Below, piece after piece: positions 53,469 through 62,748 of a stretch of 64,000 bases of DNA (the first letter of the stretch is position 1; every line of letters starts with the position of its first letter). The position numbers and the translations under genes were made by a program. The notes under the pieces are model-generated. The model did not search any database. It worked only from the letters and a program-made list of their open reading frames with translations, and was not told the DNA's origin. This DNA comes from SAR324 cluster bacterium. GTDB lineage: Bacteria > SAR324 > XYD2-FULL-50-16. The stretch spans positions 1 to 64,000 of the forward strand of contig JANQGX010000027.1 of the NCBI GenBank assembly GCA_028282885.1. The letters are read 5' to 3'.

Positions 53469-54704
53469 ATGCTGATCAGTTTCGATAAATTTGAAGAGAT
53501 CTTTACCCATATCAAAGAAAATAAGCTGAGAACCTTTCTCACCTGTTTTAGCGTTTCCTGGGGGATCTTCATGTTGGTTCTGCTCCTGGGAAGCGGCTAC
53601 GGCCTTGAGAACGGTGTAAAAGCAGAATTTGAACGGGATGCCACCAATAGCATCCGCGTCAGTCCGGGACAGACCAGCCTGCCCTATAAAGGCTTGGAGC
53701 AAGGACGTAGAATCCGTTTTACCAATCGTGACTATGAGGAGACCAGGAAGGGGGTTGAAGGACTGGAATACATATCCGCCCGGTTTTTTAAATGGTCCAA
53801 CAACACCATCAGCTATGGTAAGGAGTCCGGCAGCTACAGCCTCTGGGCGGTGCATCCGGATCATCGCTTTATCGAACGTTCCCTGCCAACCAGCGGTCGC
53901 ATGATAAACGATTCGGATATTGCACAATATCGCAAAGTTGCCAATATCGGTATAGAGGTGGAAAAGGACCTGTTTAAGGGAACGTCGGCAGTCGGGAAAT
54001 ATATCGGCATTAACAACGTGGCTTTTCAGGTGGTGGGGGTTTATGCAGATCCCGGCGATCGAAGACAGGAACAATTGGTCTATGTTCCCATTTCAACGGC
54101 CCAAAAGGTCTTCAGTAGCGGTAATCGGATTCACAATATCATTTTTACACTCACCGATACTGATGTTAAAGAAAGCAAGGAAATCGAGGAAGCTATAAAA
54201 AAAGAAATGGCGGTTCGTCATCGATTTGATGAAAAAGATAAACGGGCGCTCTATGTCCGCAGTAACCTGGAACGTTACGAGAAATTCATGACCCTCTTTG
54301 CCAACATAAGGATTTTTATCTGGATTATTGGCATCGGTTCTATAATAGCCGGAATTGTTGGTGTCAGTAATATTATGTTGATCGTCGTAAAGGAACGCAC
54401 CAAGGAGATAGGCATTCGTAAAGCACTGGGTGCCACGCCCTGGTCGATTATCGAGTTGATCATAACGGAGTCCGTACTATTGACCTCGGTTTCCGGATAC
54501 GTGGGGCTGATATTCGGGGTGGCGGCCCTGGAGTTGATGGCCAGAACTATCAAGGGAATCGACTATTTCTCTAATCCGCAGGTGGACCTGAGTGTGGCTT
54601 TTAGTGCAGTAATTCTGCTGATTATTGCGGGAACCCTGGCGGGATACTTTCCGGCCAGACGGGCGGCTGCCGTAAAACCTGTTGAAGCGTTGAGGGACGC
54701 ATAA
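53469..54704 (+). CDS. MacB/FtsX-type ABC permease, first of two
   Basis: This 411-residue permease has an N-terminal membrane helix (about 20-45), a large periplasmic MacB_PCD domain (about 50-270) and a C-terminal FtsX block with three helices. GVSNIMLIVVKERTKEIGIRKALG is characteristic (only the core is needed). It is followed 1 bp later by a homologous permease gene, so the two probably form a heterodimer with the ATPase. The start has little ribosome site evidence. Substrate unknown: macrolides, peptides, lipoproteins or siderophore-like molecules are all possible. Confidence 0.88.
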   Translation: MLISFDKFEEIFTHIKENKLRTFLTCFSVSWGIFMLVLLLGSGYGLENGVKAEFERDATNSIRVSPGQTSLPYKGLEQGRRIRFTNRDYEETRKGVEGLEYISARFFKWSNNTISYGKESGSYSLWAVHPDHRFIERSLPTSGRMINDSDIAQYRKVANIGIEVEKDLFKGTSAVGKYIGINNVAFQVVGVYADPGDRRQEQLVYVPISTAQKVFSSGNRIHNIIFTLTDTDVKESKEIEEAIKKEMAVRHRFDEKDKRALYVRSNLERYEKFMTLFANIRIFIWIIGIGSIIAGIVGVSNIMLIVVKERTKEIGIRKALGATPWSIIELIITESVLLTSVSGYVGLIFGVAALELMARTIKGIDYFSNPQVDLSVAFSAVILLIIAGTLAGYFPARRAAAVKPVEALRDA

Positions 54705-54705
54705 A

Positions 54706-55971
54706 ATGTTTCCGGATCGAGACAGTCTACAGGAGATCTTTAATACGCTGAAAAAGAACAAACTGCGTTCAGCGTTGACAGCATTTGGCGTTTTCTGGGG
54801 AATTCTGATGCTGGTCGTTATGCAGGGGGCAGGACAGGGTTTGCATAACGGGGTGACTGACGATTTTTCCAGGTATGCCAGTAATGCGGTTTATCTTTGG
54901 ACCCGTAATACCAGTATTCCCTATATGGGACTACCCAAAGGAAGACGATATTTCTTCAATAATGATGATATTGACGCCTTGAAAAGGAATATTCCCGAAA
55001 TCGAATACATCGCACCACGGGTTCAGCTCAGAAGAACAGAGGGGGTCAACAATGTGACCCGTGGCCTGCTGACCGGAACCTTTGACGTTTATGGGGATTA
55101 TCCCGATGTCATTAATATTGAACTGATGAATATCATCAGCGGGAGATTTCTCAACCAATTGGATGTTGACCGAAAAAGAAAGGTTGCCGTGATCGGCAAA
55201 AGGGTTCGGGAGATCCTGTTCCCTGGTAGTGAGAAAACGATTGGGAAATACATTGAAATCAATGGCGTTTTTTTTCAGGTGATTGGTGTCTTTGATCTCG
55301 AAAGCCTGGGGGAGGGAGAAACTGACAATTTGAAAAGAGTCTTTGTTCCCCTGACAACATTTCAAAGATCTTTTAACTACGGCAGAACCGTTGGTTGGTT
55401 TTCGCTTACATCGAGGAAGGGAATTCCGGTTTCGGTGGTCCAGGAAAAAGCAATACGCATCCTGGCAAAACGCCATAAAGTATCTCCAAAGGACGAAAGA
55501 GCTATTGGATACTGGAATGCTGAAAAAGAGTTTCTCAAGATCAGCCGTCTTTTCACGGGAATCACCTTTCTGATTTGGTTTGTCGGGATTCTAACCCTGG
55601 TTGCAGGGGTCATCGGTGTGAGCAATATTATGCTGATTGTGGTCAAGGAACGAACCAAGGAGATCGGTATCAGGAGGGCTATTGGAGCCACTCCTGGCCG
55701 GATTATCAGCCAGATTATATCCGAATCGGTACTGTTGACCTCTTTTTCAGGTTATTGGGGGCTGGTGATTGGTGTCGCCCTCCTGGAGATTGTCTCACAA
55801 TTTACACGTAATATGGCTGCCCGAGCCAGTATGTTCAGCAGGCCGGAAATCGATTTTAATATGGCGGTATTGGCCCTGGGAATTCTGGTCATCTCCGGTA
55901 TTTTTGCCGGTCTGATTCCCGCAAAACGGGCAGTTTCTGTTAAACCCGTCGATGCTATTCGTTACGAGTGA
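54706..55971 (+). CDS. MacB/FtsX-type ABC permease, second of two
   Basis: This 421-residue paralogue of the preceding permease has the same layout. The FtsX signature here is GVSNIMLIVVKERTKEIG, nearly identical to the neighbour, but the periplasmic domain differs clearly (RTEGVNNVTRGLLTGT). The start follows the previous stop by one base, so translation is coupled. The two permeases should assemble with two copies of the ATPase and the fusion protein. The next gene begins 4 nt after its stop. Confidence 0.88.
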   Translation: MFPDRDSLQEIFNTLKKNKLRSALTAFGVFWGILMLVVMQGAGQGLHNGVTDDFSRYASNAVYLWTRNTSIPYMGLPKGRRYFFNNDDIDALKRNIPEIEYIAPRVQLRRTEGVNNVTRGLLTGTFDVYGDYPDVINIELMNIISGRFLNQLDVDRKRKVAVIGKRVREILFPGSEKTIGKYIEINGVFFQVIGVFDLESLGEGETDNLKRVFVPLTTFQRSFNYGRTVGWFSLTSRKGIPVSVVQEKAIRILAKRHKVSPKDERAIGYWNAEKEFLKISRLFTGITFLIWFVGILTLVAGVIGVSNIMLIVVKERTKEIGIRRAIGATPGRIISQIISESVLLTSFSGYWGLVIGVALLEIVSQFTRNMAARASMFSRPEIDFNMAVLALGILVISGIFAGLIPAKRAVSVKPVDAIRYE

Positions 55972-55975
55972 TGCT

Positions 55976-57310
55976 ATGAAGCGACTACTGAAATTCCTGA
56001 TTTTATTACTGATACTGGGTGTTTTTGCCGGTACACTCTTTTTCCTCTACCAGAAATCGAAAAAGAAGCCGATTGTTTACGATACCGGAACTCCATTTGT
56101 GATGACCATCGTGAAAAAAACGGTGGTGACAGGGACTGTCATTCCCCGAAAAGAGATTGAAATCAAACCACAGATCATCGGCATTATCGACGAGATCTTC
56201 GTCCAGGCCGGAGATGTGGTCAGAAAGGGGGACCTGATTGCCAGGATCAGAATCAATCCAAATATGGTGACATTGAACAATGCGGAAAACAGACTGGAAC
56301 AGGCCAGGTTAGCCCTGGAAGATGCCAGGATTACCCATCAGCGACAAAAGGGATTCTACCAAAGCTCCTTCAATGACGGTCACCTGGTGTTGCAGAACGC
56401 CAATCCCTTCATGATCAAACTGAATTCGGCCCTGTTCAAACAACAGAAAGCCGAACTGGTCCTGGAGGATGCAAAAGCTGAAGTTCAGAAACAGAAACTG
56501 TTGATGGAAAAGGGAGTAATATCCAAAGAGACCCTGGCCGATTACGAACTGACGCTTAAAAAAGCGGTATCGGATTTTGAAGAGGCCAAAGATAACTACC
56601 AGCTGGTTCGGGAAGAGACATTGAAGATCATTGAACAGGATTACCAGAAGGCCGACCTGGCACTGAAAAAGGCTGAAGCTGAATATAGCGCTGCCCGTAA
56701 CAATTTGCAGTTGATTCGCGAAGGGGTGACCGAAAAGAACATGGAAGATGCTAATACCCTGATTCGATCAACAACTGATGGCATGGTGCTGGATGTCGCT
56801 GTCAAAGAAGGGAACCTGGTGATCGAAAGCAGCACTTCCAATGTGGGAACGACCGTGGCAGTGGTCGCTGATATGAACGATATGATTTTCGAAGGCAGCA
56901 TCGACGAATCGGAAGTCGGCAAGATCAAGGAAGGGATGCCGTTAATCCTCACTATCGGGGCCATTGAGGATGAGAAATTTGATGCAACCATTGAATACAT
57001 TGCACCCAAAGGGAAAAAGGTAAGTGGTGCCATTCAGTTTGACATCAGGGCCAGGCTCAAACTCAAGAAATCACAGTTTGTCCGGGCAGGATACAGCGCC
57101 AACGCGGATATTGTGTTGGAGAAGAAAGAAGAGGTATTGGCTGTCAAGGAGCGCTGGATCAGATTTGATGAAGGAAAATCCTTTGTTGAAATTGAAACCG
57201 CCCCACAGGTGTTTAAAAGAATGGAGATTGAAGTCGGTCTTTCCGATGGTCTCAATATTGAGCTGCTCGCGGGAATCGATAAGGATCAACCCATCAAAAT
57301 TCCAAAATAG
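55976..57310 (+). CDS. Membrane fusion protein (HlyD/MacA-like)
   Basis: This 444-residue periplasmic adaptor is anchored by an N-terminal helix (LKFLILLLILGVFAGTLFF). A split lipoyl motif follows at GTVIPRKEIEIKPQIIG, with a long alpha-helical hairpin (about 90-235, with repeated alanine, glutamate and lysine) and a C-terminal beta-barrel and membrane-proximal part. It links the ABC permeases to an outer-membrane TolC-type channel; no TolC gene lies in the window. The ATG at 55976 follows the preceding stop by 4 nt. An ATG at 55952 inside the previous gene is unlikely. Confidence 0.88.
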   Translation: MKRLLKFLILLLILGVFAGTLFFLYQKSKKKPIVYDTGTPFVMTIVKKTVVTGTVIPRKEIEIKPQIIGIIDEIFVQAGDVVRKGDLIARIRINPNMVTLNNAENRLEQARLALEDARITHQRQKGFYQSSFNDGHLVLQNANPFMIKLNSALFKQQKAELVLEDAKAEVQKQKLLMEKGVISKETLADYELTLKKAVSDFEEAKDNYQLVREETLKIIEQDYQKADLALKKAEAEYSAARNNLQLIREGVTEKNMEDANTLIRSTTDGMVLDVAVKEGNLVIESSTSNVGTTVAVVADMNDMIFEGSIDESEVGKIKEGMPLILTIGAIEDEKFDATIEYIAPKGKKVSGAIQFDIRARLKLKKSQFVRAGYSANADIVLEKKEEVLAVKERWIRFDEGKSFVEIETAPQVFKRMEIEVGLSDGLNIELLAGIDKDQPIKIPK

Positions 57311-57440
57311 ATTTGATCCTTGAGCAAAAGAGAGATGGCCGGTTCCACAGCCTGCACCCCGTTTCTTCCGGATCGGCAAGTGAACCTCTCTCACGAGGAG
57401 AAAATCTGTCTCCCCGGCTGTTATTGCATATCAAGAAAAC

Positions 57441-57473
57441 AAACCCGCCACCTGGACAATAGGTGGCGGGTTT
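57441..57473. terminator. Bidirectional terminator, ABC operon / chemoreceptor
   Basis: AAACCCGCCACC (57441-57452) and GGTGGCGGGTTT (57462-57473) form a perfect 12-bp stem with a 9-nt loop. On the minus strand it is followed by TTTGTTTTCTT, good for the chemoreceptor. On the plus strand the 3' arm itself ends in TTT. It separates two convergent genes. Confidence 0.85.
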
Positions 57474-57586
57474 ACCAAAAACTAACTCCCCTTGGCCGAA
57501 ATACAAAACGATGGCTCACACCAACAGATTGTCGAGACAGCTTTAAGAAACCGAAAGTCGCGGTCTATTTAAAGCTTTGGCCCGAT

Positions 57587-59785
57587 TTACAGAATAATCG
57601 ATCTCCTGTTATTCGCAGACGGCCTGTTCTCCAGCTTTCTGATTTCCCTTTTATTTGCCAGATCGGCAGGACTGTTGTCAGCGGAATCTATCTCAAGCGG
57701 TTTGTCGAAACCCACTTGATCGATCTGAATATCATTACCTGTATAGTGAACTCTGTTTTTATCTTTCAGTTGAAAACGGTCTATCAACTCGGCTAGCAAC
57801 ATGGCCTGACCGGACAGTTCTTGGGCAGATGCGGCACTTTCTTCGGAGTGCGCGGAGTTCTGTTGTGTTACCCGATCAATTTGTTCCAATCCCTCCGAAA
57901 TCTGCCCGATTCCTGCGGCTTGCTCCTTGGATGCCACGGCTATCTCGGAGATAATATCGGTGATTTTCTCCACCGAGTTGTCGATTTTTTGCAGTGCCTC
58001 TGCTGTTTTACCGACAATAACCGTCCCTTCTTCCACTTGATGGGTCGATACCTCGATCATTTCCGATATCTCAGAAGCTGCTTGAGCGCTGCGCGTAGCC
58101 AGGTTTCTGACTTCGTCTGCCACAACTGCAAACCCCTTACCGTGAGTCCCGGCTCTGGCCGCTTCCACTGCAGCGTTCAGGGAGAGGAGATTGATCTGGA
58201 AGGCAATTTCATCAATCACTTTTGTGATTTTAGAGATGTCTTTGCTGGAGTTGGTGATTTTTTCCATGGCGGAGATCATCACCTTCATCTGTTGATTTCC
58301 GTTTTCAGCGTCATGCCTTGTCTCACCGGCCATTGAGCTTGCCTGTTCGCCATTGTCCGCGTTCAGCTTCATCTGGGATTCAATCTGGGTGATGGAGCTT
58401 GAAATCTCTTCCACCGAAGCCGCCTGTTCAGTTGCTCCCTGGCTCATGGATTGGGAAGCGGACGAGAGTTCTTCGGAACCGGATGCAACCTCACTGGAGG
58501 AAATCCTGATTTGATTGATCACGGTATTAAGCTGGGTAACCATCTCCTTCAGGGCTGAACCCAGGGCGTCTTTTTCGGATCTTACCGGAACGTCGATAGT
58601 AAGATCCCCTTTGGCAATTCGATCAGCTACGTTGGCCATGTTGCGCAGGTTTTCCACCATTCGGTTCATGGATTGTCCCAGCATCCCCACTTCATCCTCC
58701 TGATCGATATCGACCTGTTGTGTAACATCACCGTTCGCGACCAATTCGGCCTGTTGGGTCAGATTATTGATAGGACGGGATATAGCATTGGTGATCCGAA
58801 TTGCCAGAAAAACACCTCCGCCAACCGCCAACAGGGCGAGTATTATGATAACTGCATATCCGATGAACAGGCCTTGTTCCATTGTCTGATGAACCTCTTC
58901 GGATATAATTGCAGCTCTCTCCCTTATTTTTGAGAATTCGTGCCTGACATTTTCCAGCGCGGGAATTGTTTCTGATTGAAATATCTGTACAGCCGCTAAT
59001 CGCTTTTCCCTGGAGGTTTCGATCCATTCGATGGTCTGGTTGTAAATACTCTCCAGGTTGGCCAGGGTCGGCTTTAAATCACTTTCATATATAGATTTGG
59101 CGCCGGCTATATTTTCATTTTTCAGTTCCTGATTAATTCGATCTGCCGTCTGGTGTAGTTTCTCGTGCGGCTCCTTCCATTTCTGGATTAAGTCACCGAA
59201 TTCCCGGTCTTCAGCCTCATATGAGTAAAACCACTTCCCAAATAGACATTTTCTGGGATCCAGTTCCCCGGTGAATTCCGAACCACTTTCCATGGCCTGT
59301 TTCAAATCGATGACCCAATTCAGGTGTTTAATCCAGACTTCGTTGATAAGGGCTTCCAGGGACAAATCGAAAGCCACAAAGGTTTCATCAATTTTGTGCG
59401 CGGATTCATGCAACCTCTGATGGGGCTCTTTGATCGCCTCAATCAATCTGCGCAATTCCGGGTCATCGCCTATGAATTGCTCGATTTCTTCTCCATAGAG
59501 CCATCTACCCAGGGCACATTGAGTGTGATCCTTTTCGACCGTTACCCCTTGGGCCTTTTCATTGACGAACATGTCTTCCAGGTTTTGTACCCATTTCAGA
59601 TGATCAATTTCTCTTGCCAGCATCATCTCGGTTTTATCTTTGTTACTGATCACCTCTTCATTGAGGCTGGTTGTTCTGATCAAACCGAAAAAAGATCCGG
59701 CACTGGTAGCGATTAACAAAAAAATCACTATTCCGAATCCTATGGATAGCTTTGTTCTTATTTTCATATCTTTCCAAGCCGTCAT
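57587..59785 (-). CDS. Methyl-accepting chemotaxis protein with two CZB zinc-binding domains
   Basis: This 732-residue chemoreceptor has an N-terminal membrane helix (about 10-33) and a sensor region with two chemoreceptor zinc-binding (CZB) domains. The first has DHLKW, QCALGRW and [10 protein letters not shown]; the second has [15 protein letters not shown] and [10 protein letters not shown]. Each thus keeps the His-Cys-His-His ligands. A second helix (about 303-325), HAMP and a full MCP signalling hairpin ([18 protein letters not shown]) follow. The start at 59785 has AGGAG 7 nt upstream; the ATG at 59815 lacks one. There is no CheR-binding pentapeptide. It may sense zinc, hypochlorous acid or pH, as other CZB receptors do. 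Confidence 0.9.
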   Translation of the reverse strand: MTAWKDMKIRTKLSIGFGIVIFLLIATSAGSFFGLIRTTSLNEEVISNKDKTEMMLAREIDHLKWVQNLEDMFVNEKAQGVTVEKDHTQCALGRWLYGEEIEQFIGDDPELRRLIEAIKEPHQRLHESAHKIDETFVAFDLSLEALINEVWIKHLNWVIDLKQAMESGSEFTGELDPRKCLFGKWFYSYEAEDREFGDLIQKWKEPHEKLHQTADRINQELKNENIAGAKSIYESDLKPTLANLESIYNQTIEWIETSREKRLAAVQIFQSETIPALENVRHEFSKIRERAAIISEEVHQTMEQGLFIGYAVIIILALLAVGGGVFLAIRITNAISRPINNLTQQAELVANGDVTQQVDIDQEDEVGMLGQSMNRMVENLRNMANVADRIAKGDLTIDVPVRSEKDALGSALKEMVTQLNTVINQIRISSSEVASGSEELSSASQSMSQGATEQAASVEEISSSITQIESQMKLNADNGEQASSMAGETRHDAENGNQQMKVMISAMEKITNSSKDISKITKVIDEIAFQINLLSLNAAVEAARAGTHGKGFAVVADEVRNLATRSAQAASEISEMIEVSTHQVEEGTVIVGKTAEALQKIDNSVEKITDIISEIAVASKEQAAGIGQISEGLEQIDRVTQQNSAHSEESAASAQELSGQAMLLAELIDRFQLKDKNRVHYTGNDIQIDQVGFDKPLEIDSADNSPADLANKREIRKLENRPSANNRRSIIL

Positions 59786-60087
59786 TCCTTTTCTCCTCTT
59801 TATGACGTTACTCACTGGTTTTTGCTGGTTTCATGCAACCCGATTTCACAACAATGACCTGAAACAGACCGACAAAAAACTTTTGGTTAATTATCTGGGA
59901 TTGAATATTATCGTATAGTAACGATGAAATCGATCGTTTTCCCGATAATTAGAGAGTAAATAACTAATAATCCGTATCAATGAAATCTAGTACAGGATTG
60001 TAACACATTTGAAAGAGAATTGAAAACTTCATTTTCCTATACAGTTGCTCATGTTCAATCTTGACTTTTATCCCGGATCAACATCAA
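59786..60087. other. 302-bp divergent region, chemoreceptor / PAS kinase
   Basis: Promoters for the two divergent genes lie here. I see one small AACGAT/ATCGTT hairpin (59920-59938) and the AGGAG site of the chemoreceptor gene. No operator or riboswitch is evident. Confidence 0.4.
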
Positions 60088-61446
60088 ATGGTCGAAACTG
60101 ATTTAAATACTGAATCGAAAGCGAGTCAAATGGCAACCGGAAAGATACTTGATGATGAAACCGGGAGAAGGCTGCAAAGCCTTGAACTGGTGCTGCAAAC
60201 CATGGATGCAGGACTGTGGGAATGGGAGCTGAGTAAAGGCCTTCAATTTGATGACCGCTGCAGTGGCATGCTGGATTATGAAAAGACGGAGCTGAAAGGC
60301 AAAATCAACGCCTGGAAGGAGCTGATTCATCCTGACCACCTTCCGGAAATGGAGGAGATGCTTGATAAATATCTGAACGGTAAAGCATCGGAATTCCGCC
60401 TGGAATATAGATGCCTCAAAAAGAAAGGGGGTTGGATATGGGTTCAAACAGTTGGCAAGACCCTGGAACACGATAAAGAAGGGAGACCGATCAGAGCTGT
60501 CGGAACACAATTGGATATTCATAAAAGCAAGGTATCGGAACTTGGTTTACGGGACTATCAGGAAAACCTGGAACGGATGATTATGGATAGAACCAGGGAG
60601 TTGGATGAGGCCCAGGCCGAACTGATCAACAAAGCGATAGAAGCCGGTCGGTCACAACTCTCGGCCATGGTGTTGCACAATATCGGTAATGCCATCACCC
60701 CAGTTAAAGTCCATGTGGAAGAGATGATGTCCGATGAACTGTTGAAAGTGATTGACTACCTGGGAAAATGCTATCGGGATCTGGTGGAGCACAGGGGTGA
60801 ACTGGGCGAATATGTCAATCAGGACAAACGGGGTAAGGAGATATTCGATTTCATGGGGGAGTTGATCGGGATCTTTGTTGAAAAAAGGGACAAACAACAA
60901 GAACGAATCACCACAATTGACAAGGCTATCAGTTATGTTTCAGAAATTTTGGTCCTTCAGCAAGCCTATGCTGCCAGGGAGACGGATACCCGCCAGAGGG
61001 TCAATCTCAATTTGTTATTGGAGGATGCACTTTATATGCAGGTGGGTGCCCTGGAAAGGCGAGGGATCGAGATTAAAAAAGAGCTTGCCGGGGATTGTCC
61101 GGAATTGGTGATCAACAAAAACCGACTGGCGCAGGTTATGGTTAACATCATCAAAAACGGATACGAAGCGATTGATGAGTTGAATCGGCCCGATGGCAAA
61201 ACTATTTCGGTGGGCACTTTCTGTAATAAGAGTCAGTTCGGGTTCGAAGTAAGGGATTCAGGCATAGGTATCGATCCCAATCAAATCCCATCCCTGTTTG
61301 AATTCGGAAAGTCCGGGAAAGGTTCAACCGGTATAGGTCTGTACTACTGCAAGGCTTTTGTGGAAAAGAACCGGGGAAGGTTAATCTTTGAAAGCGAGGG
61401 GCAAGGTAAAGGTGCCCTGGTCCGGGTAGAGTTTAATCGAGGGTGA
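60088..61446 (+). CDS. PAS-domain sensor histidine kinase
   Basis: This 452-residue cytoplasmic kinase has a PAS domain (about 30-150, with AGLWEWEL and the PAC block IRAVGTQLDIHK). A coiled coil then leads into the dimerisation helix with LHNIGNAITPVKVHVEEM; H197 is the predicted phospho-acceptor, in the LHNxGN type of H box. The HATPase domain has a standard N box (VNIIKNGYEAI), DSGIGIDP and GSTGIGLYYC. No membrane segment. ATG at 60088 chosen; the frame opens at a TTG at 60061. It faces a receiver-pseudokinase gene with only 12 nt between convergent stops. Confidence 0.87.
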   Translation: MVETDLNTESKASQMATGKILDDETGRRLQSLELVLQTMDAGLWEWELSKGLQFDDRCSGMLDYEKTELKGKINAWKELIHPDHLPEMEEMLDKYLNGKASEFRLEYRCLKKKGGWIWVQTVGKTLEHDKEGRPIRAVGTQLDIHKSKVSELGLRDYQENLERMIMDRTRELDEAQAELINKAIEAGRSQLSAMVLHNIGNAITPVKVHVEEMMSDELLKVIDYLGKCYRDLVEHRGELGEYVNQDKRGKEIFDFMGELIGIFVEKRDKQQERITTIDKAISYVSEILVLQQAYAARETDTRQRVNLNLLLEDALYMQVGALERRGIEIKKELAGDCPELVINKNRLAQVMVNIIKNGYEAIDELNRPDGKTISVGTFCNKSQFGFEVRDSGIGIDPNQIPSLFEFGKSGKGSTGIGLYYCKAFVEKNRGRLIFESEGQGKGALVRVEFNRG

Positions 61447-61458
61447 ATGGGCGTTGAA

Positions 61459-62736
61459 CTACCTGGTGGCACCGGACAAGGGCAGGATTACTGTAACTGC
61501 AGTCCCGACATTTTTTTTGCTCTTGATTTCAATATCGCCATGATGCTGCCTGATAATATCGTAAGTTACGTTCATTCCCAGGCCTGTTCCCTCTCCGGGA
61601 GATTTGGTCGAGTAAAAGGGATCAAAGATCTTGGACAGGTTCTCTTCCGCTATTCCCTGGCCGCTATCCGCGATGGTGATTTTAATCCTCTTGTCCGCAA
61701 CTCTTTTTCCCTCCTGGACCAGCTCGGTTGTGACAGTAATGATTCCGCTACTGGTGATGGCTTGAACCGCATTAATCAGGATGTTAACAAAAGCCTGTGA
61801 GAGCCGTTGGGGAAGACAACGAATTGGTGGCGTTTCCGAGTACTCTTTCACCACCTGTATCTGATGCTTTTGCTTGTTATAGGTCACATTTAGCGCGGTA
61901 TCCAGAATCTGCCTGATGTCTTTTTCCGTGAAATCCGTGTCATCAGCACTGGAAATAGTGCTTAAATCGGACACGATCTCCTGGATTCTCTCTATGTGAC
62001 TGATGGACTCGGAAACCACGTCCGCAAATTGTGATTTGCATTCCGAGTTCCTGATCATCAGCTCCAGATTCTCCCTGATTTGATAAACCGGCTTGATGAT
62101 TTTCTGCGCTATCCCTGTGGTAAGAATTCCCAGTGAAATCATCTTTTCCGACTGCACCATAGTGGCTGTCTGCTTCCTGACCTGCTCGTTCAGGGTACGA
62201 TTCAGTTTCTCCAACTCATCGTTGGATTTTTGAAGATTGAGAGAGAGCGCCTCTTTTTCCCTTTCCAGCCTCCATTCGTCAGTCAATGCCCTGGCGAACT
62301 GTCTTATTTCGTCCGCGTTGAAAGGTTTCCTCAGGTAGAAGATGTCATCCCTGCCGATCTCCTGAATGATATCGTCCGGTGTATATTCATTAAAAGCGGT
62401 GACAAAGACTATCTTAACCGCATTATCGATAGCCCAGATTCTTCCGGCAGTTTCCGCACCATTCATGCCCGAAATGGCCATATCCATAAAAACCAGGGAT
62501 ATCTGCTGGTTTTTCCTGATGGATTCCTCAACAATTCCGACGCCTTCTTCTCCCCTGGATACAAGTATCAGTTGGTAGCTGTTGCGACCCTGATTCAGGG
62601 TTTCTTTTTCACCTTCAAACAGCAAGGAACCCTTCTGCAACAGTTCATCGGGTTTTCTGTCCGCAAGGATCTGCCTATAGGTATCCCGGATACCGGGATC
62701 GTCGTCAATAATGAGAATTCGATAGTTTTTGATCAC
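61459..62736 (-). CDS. Receiver plus degenerate histidine kinase (H box His replaced by Gln)
   Basis: This 425-residue protein starts with an extended receiver domain with D85 as phospho-acceptor (VFMDMAIS) and the lysine in YLRKPFN at 137. The helical dimerisation region reads TTGIAQKIIKPV, where normal kinases have AHEIxNP. The histidine is replaced by Q211. The HATPase domain keeps its N box (NILINAVQAI), DSGQGIAE and GEGTGLGMNV, so ATP binding should persist. It may therefore be a pseudokinase or a phosphate-handling protein rather than an autokinase. It is downstream of the unknown 326-residue gene and the partial receiver gene, in the same direction. Confidence 0.88.
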   Translation of the reverse strand: MIKNYRILIIDDDPGIRDTYRQILADRKPDELLQKGSLLFEGEKETLNQGRNSYQLILVSRGEEGVGIVEESIRKNQQISLVFMDMAISGMNGAETAGRIWAIDNAVKIVFVTAFNEYTPDDIIQEIGRDDIFYLRKPFNADEIRQFARALTDEWRLEREKEALSLNLQKSNDELEKLNRTLNEQVRKQTATMVQSEKMISLGILTTGIAQKIIKPVYQIRENLELMIRNSECKSQFADVVSESISHIERIQEIVSDLSTISSADDTDFTEKDIRQILDTALNVTYNKQKHQIQVVKEYSETPPIRCLPQRLSQAFVNILINAVQAITSSGIITVTTELVQEGKRVADKRIKITIADSGQGIAEENLSKIFDPFYSTKSPGEGTGLGMNVTYDIIRQHHGDIEIKSKKNVGTAVTVILPLSGATR

Positions 62737-62748
62737 AGGTTTGGGAAA

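Noticed and set aside
59786..59815. Upstream ATG for the chemoreceptor
   Set aside because: It lacks a ribosome site, whereas the ATG at 59785 is preceded by AGGAG at good spacing.
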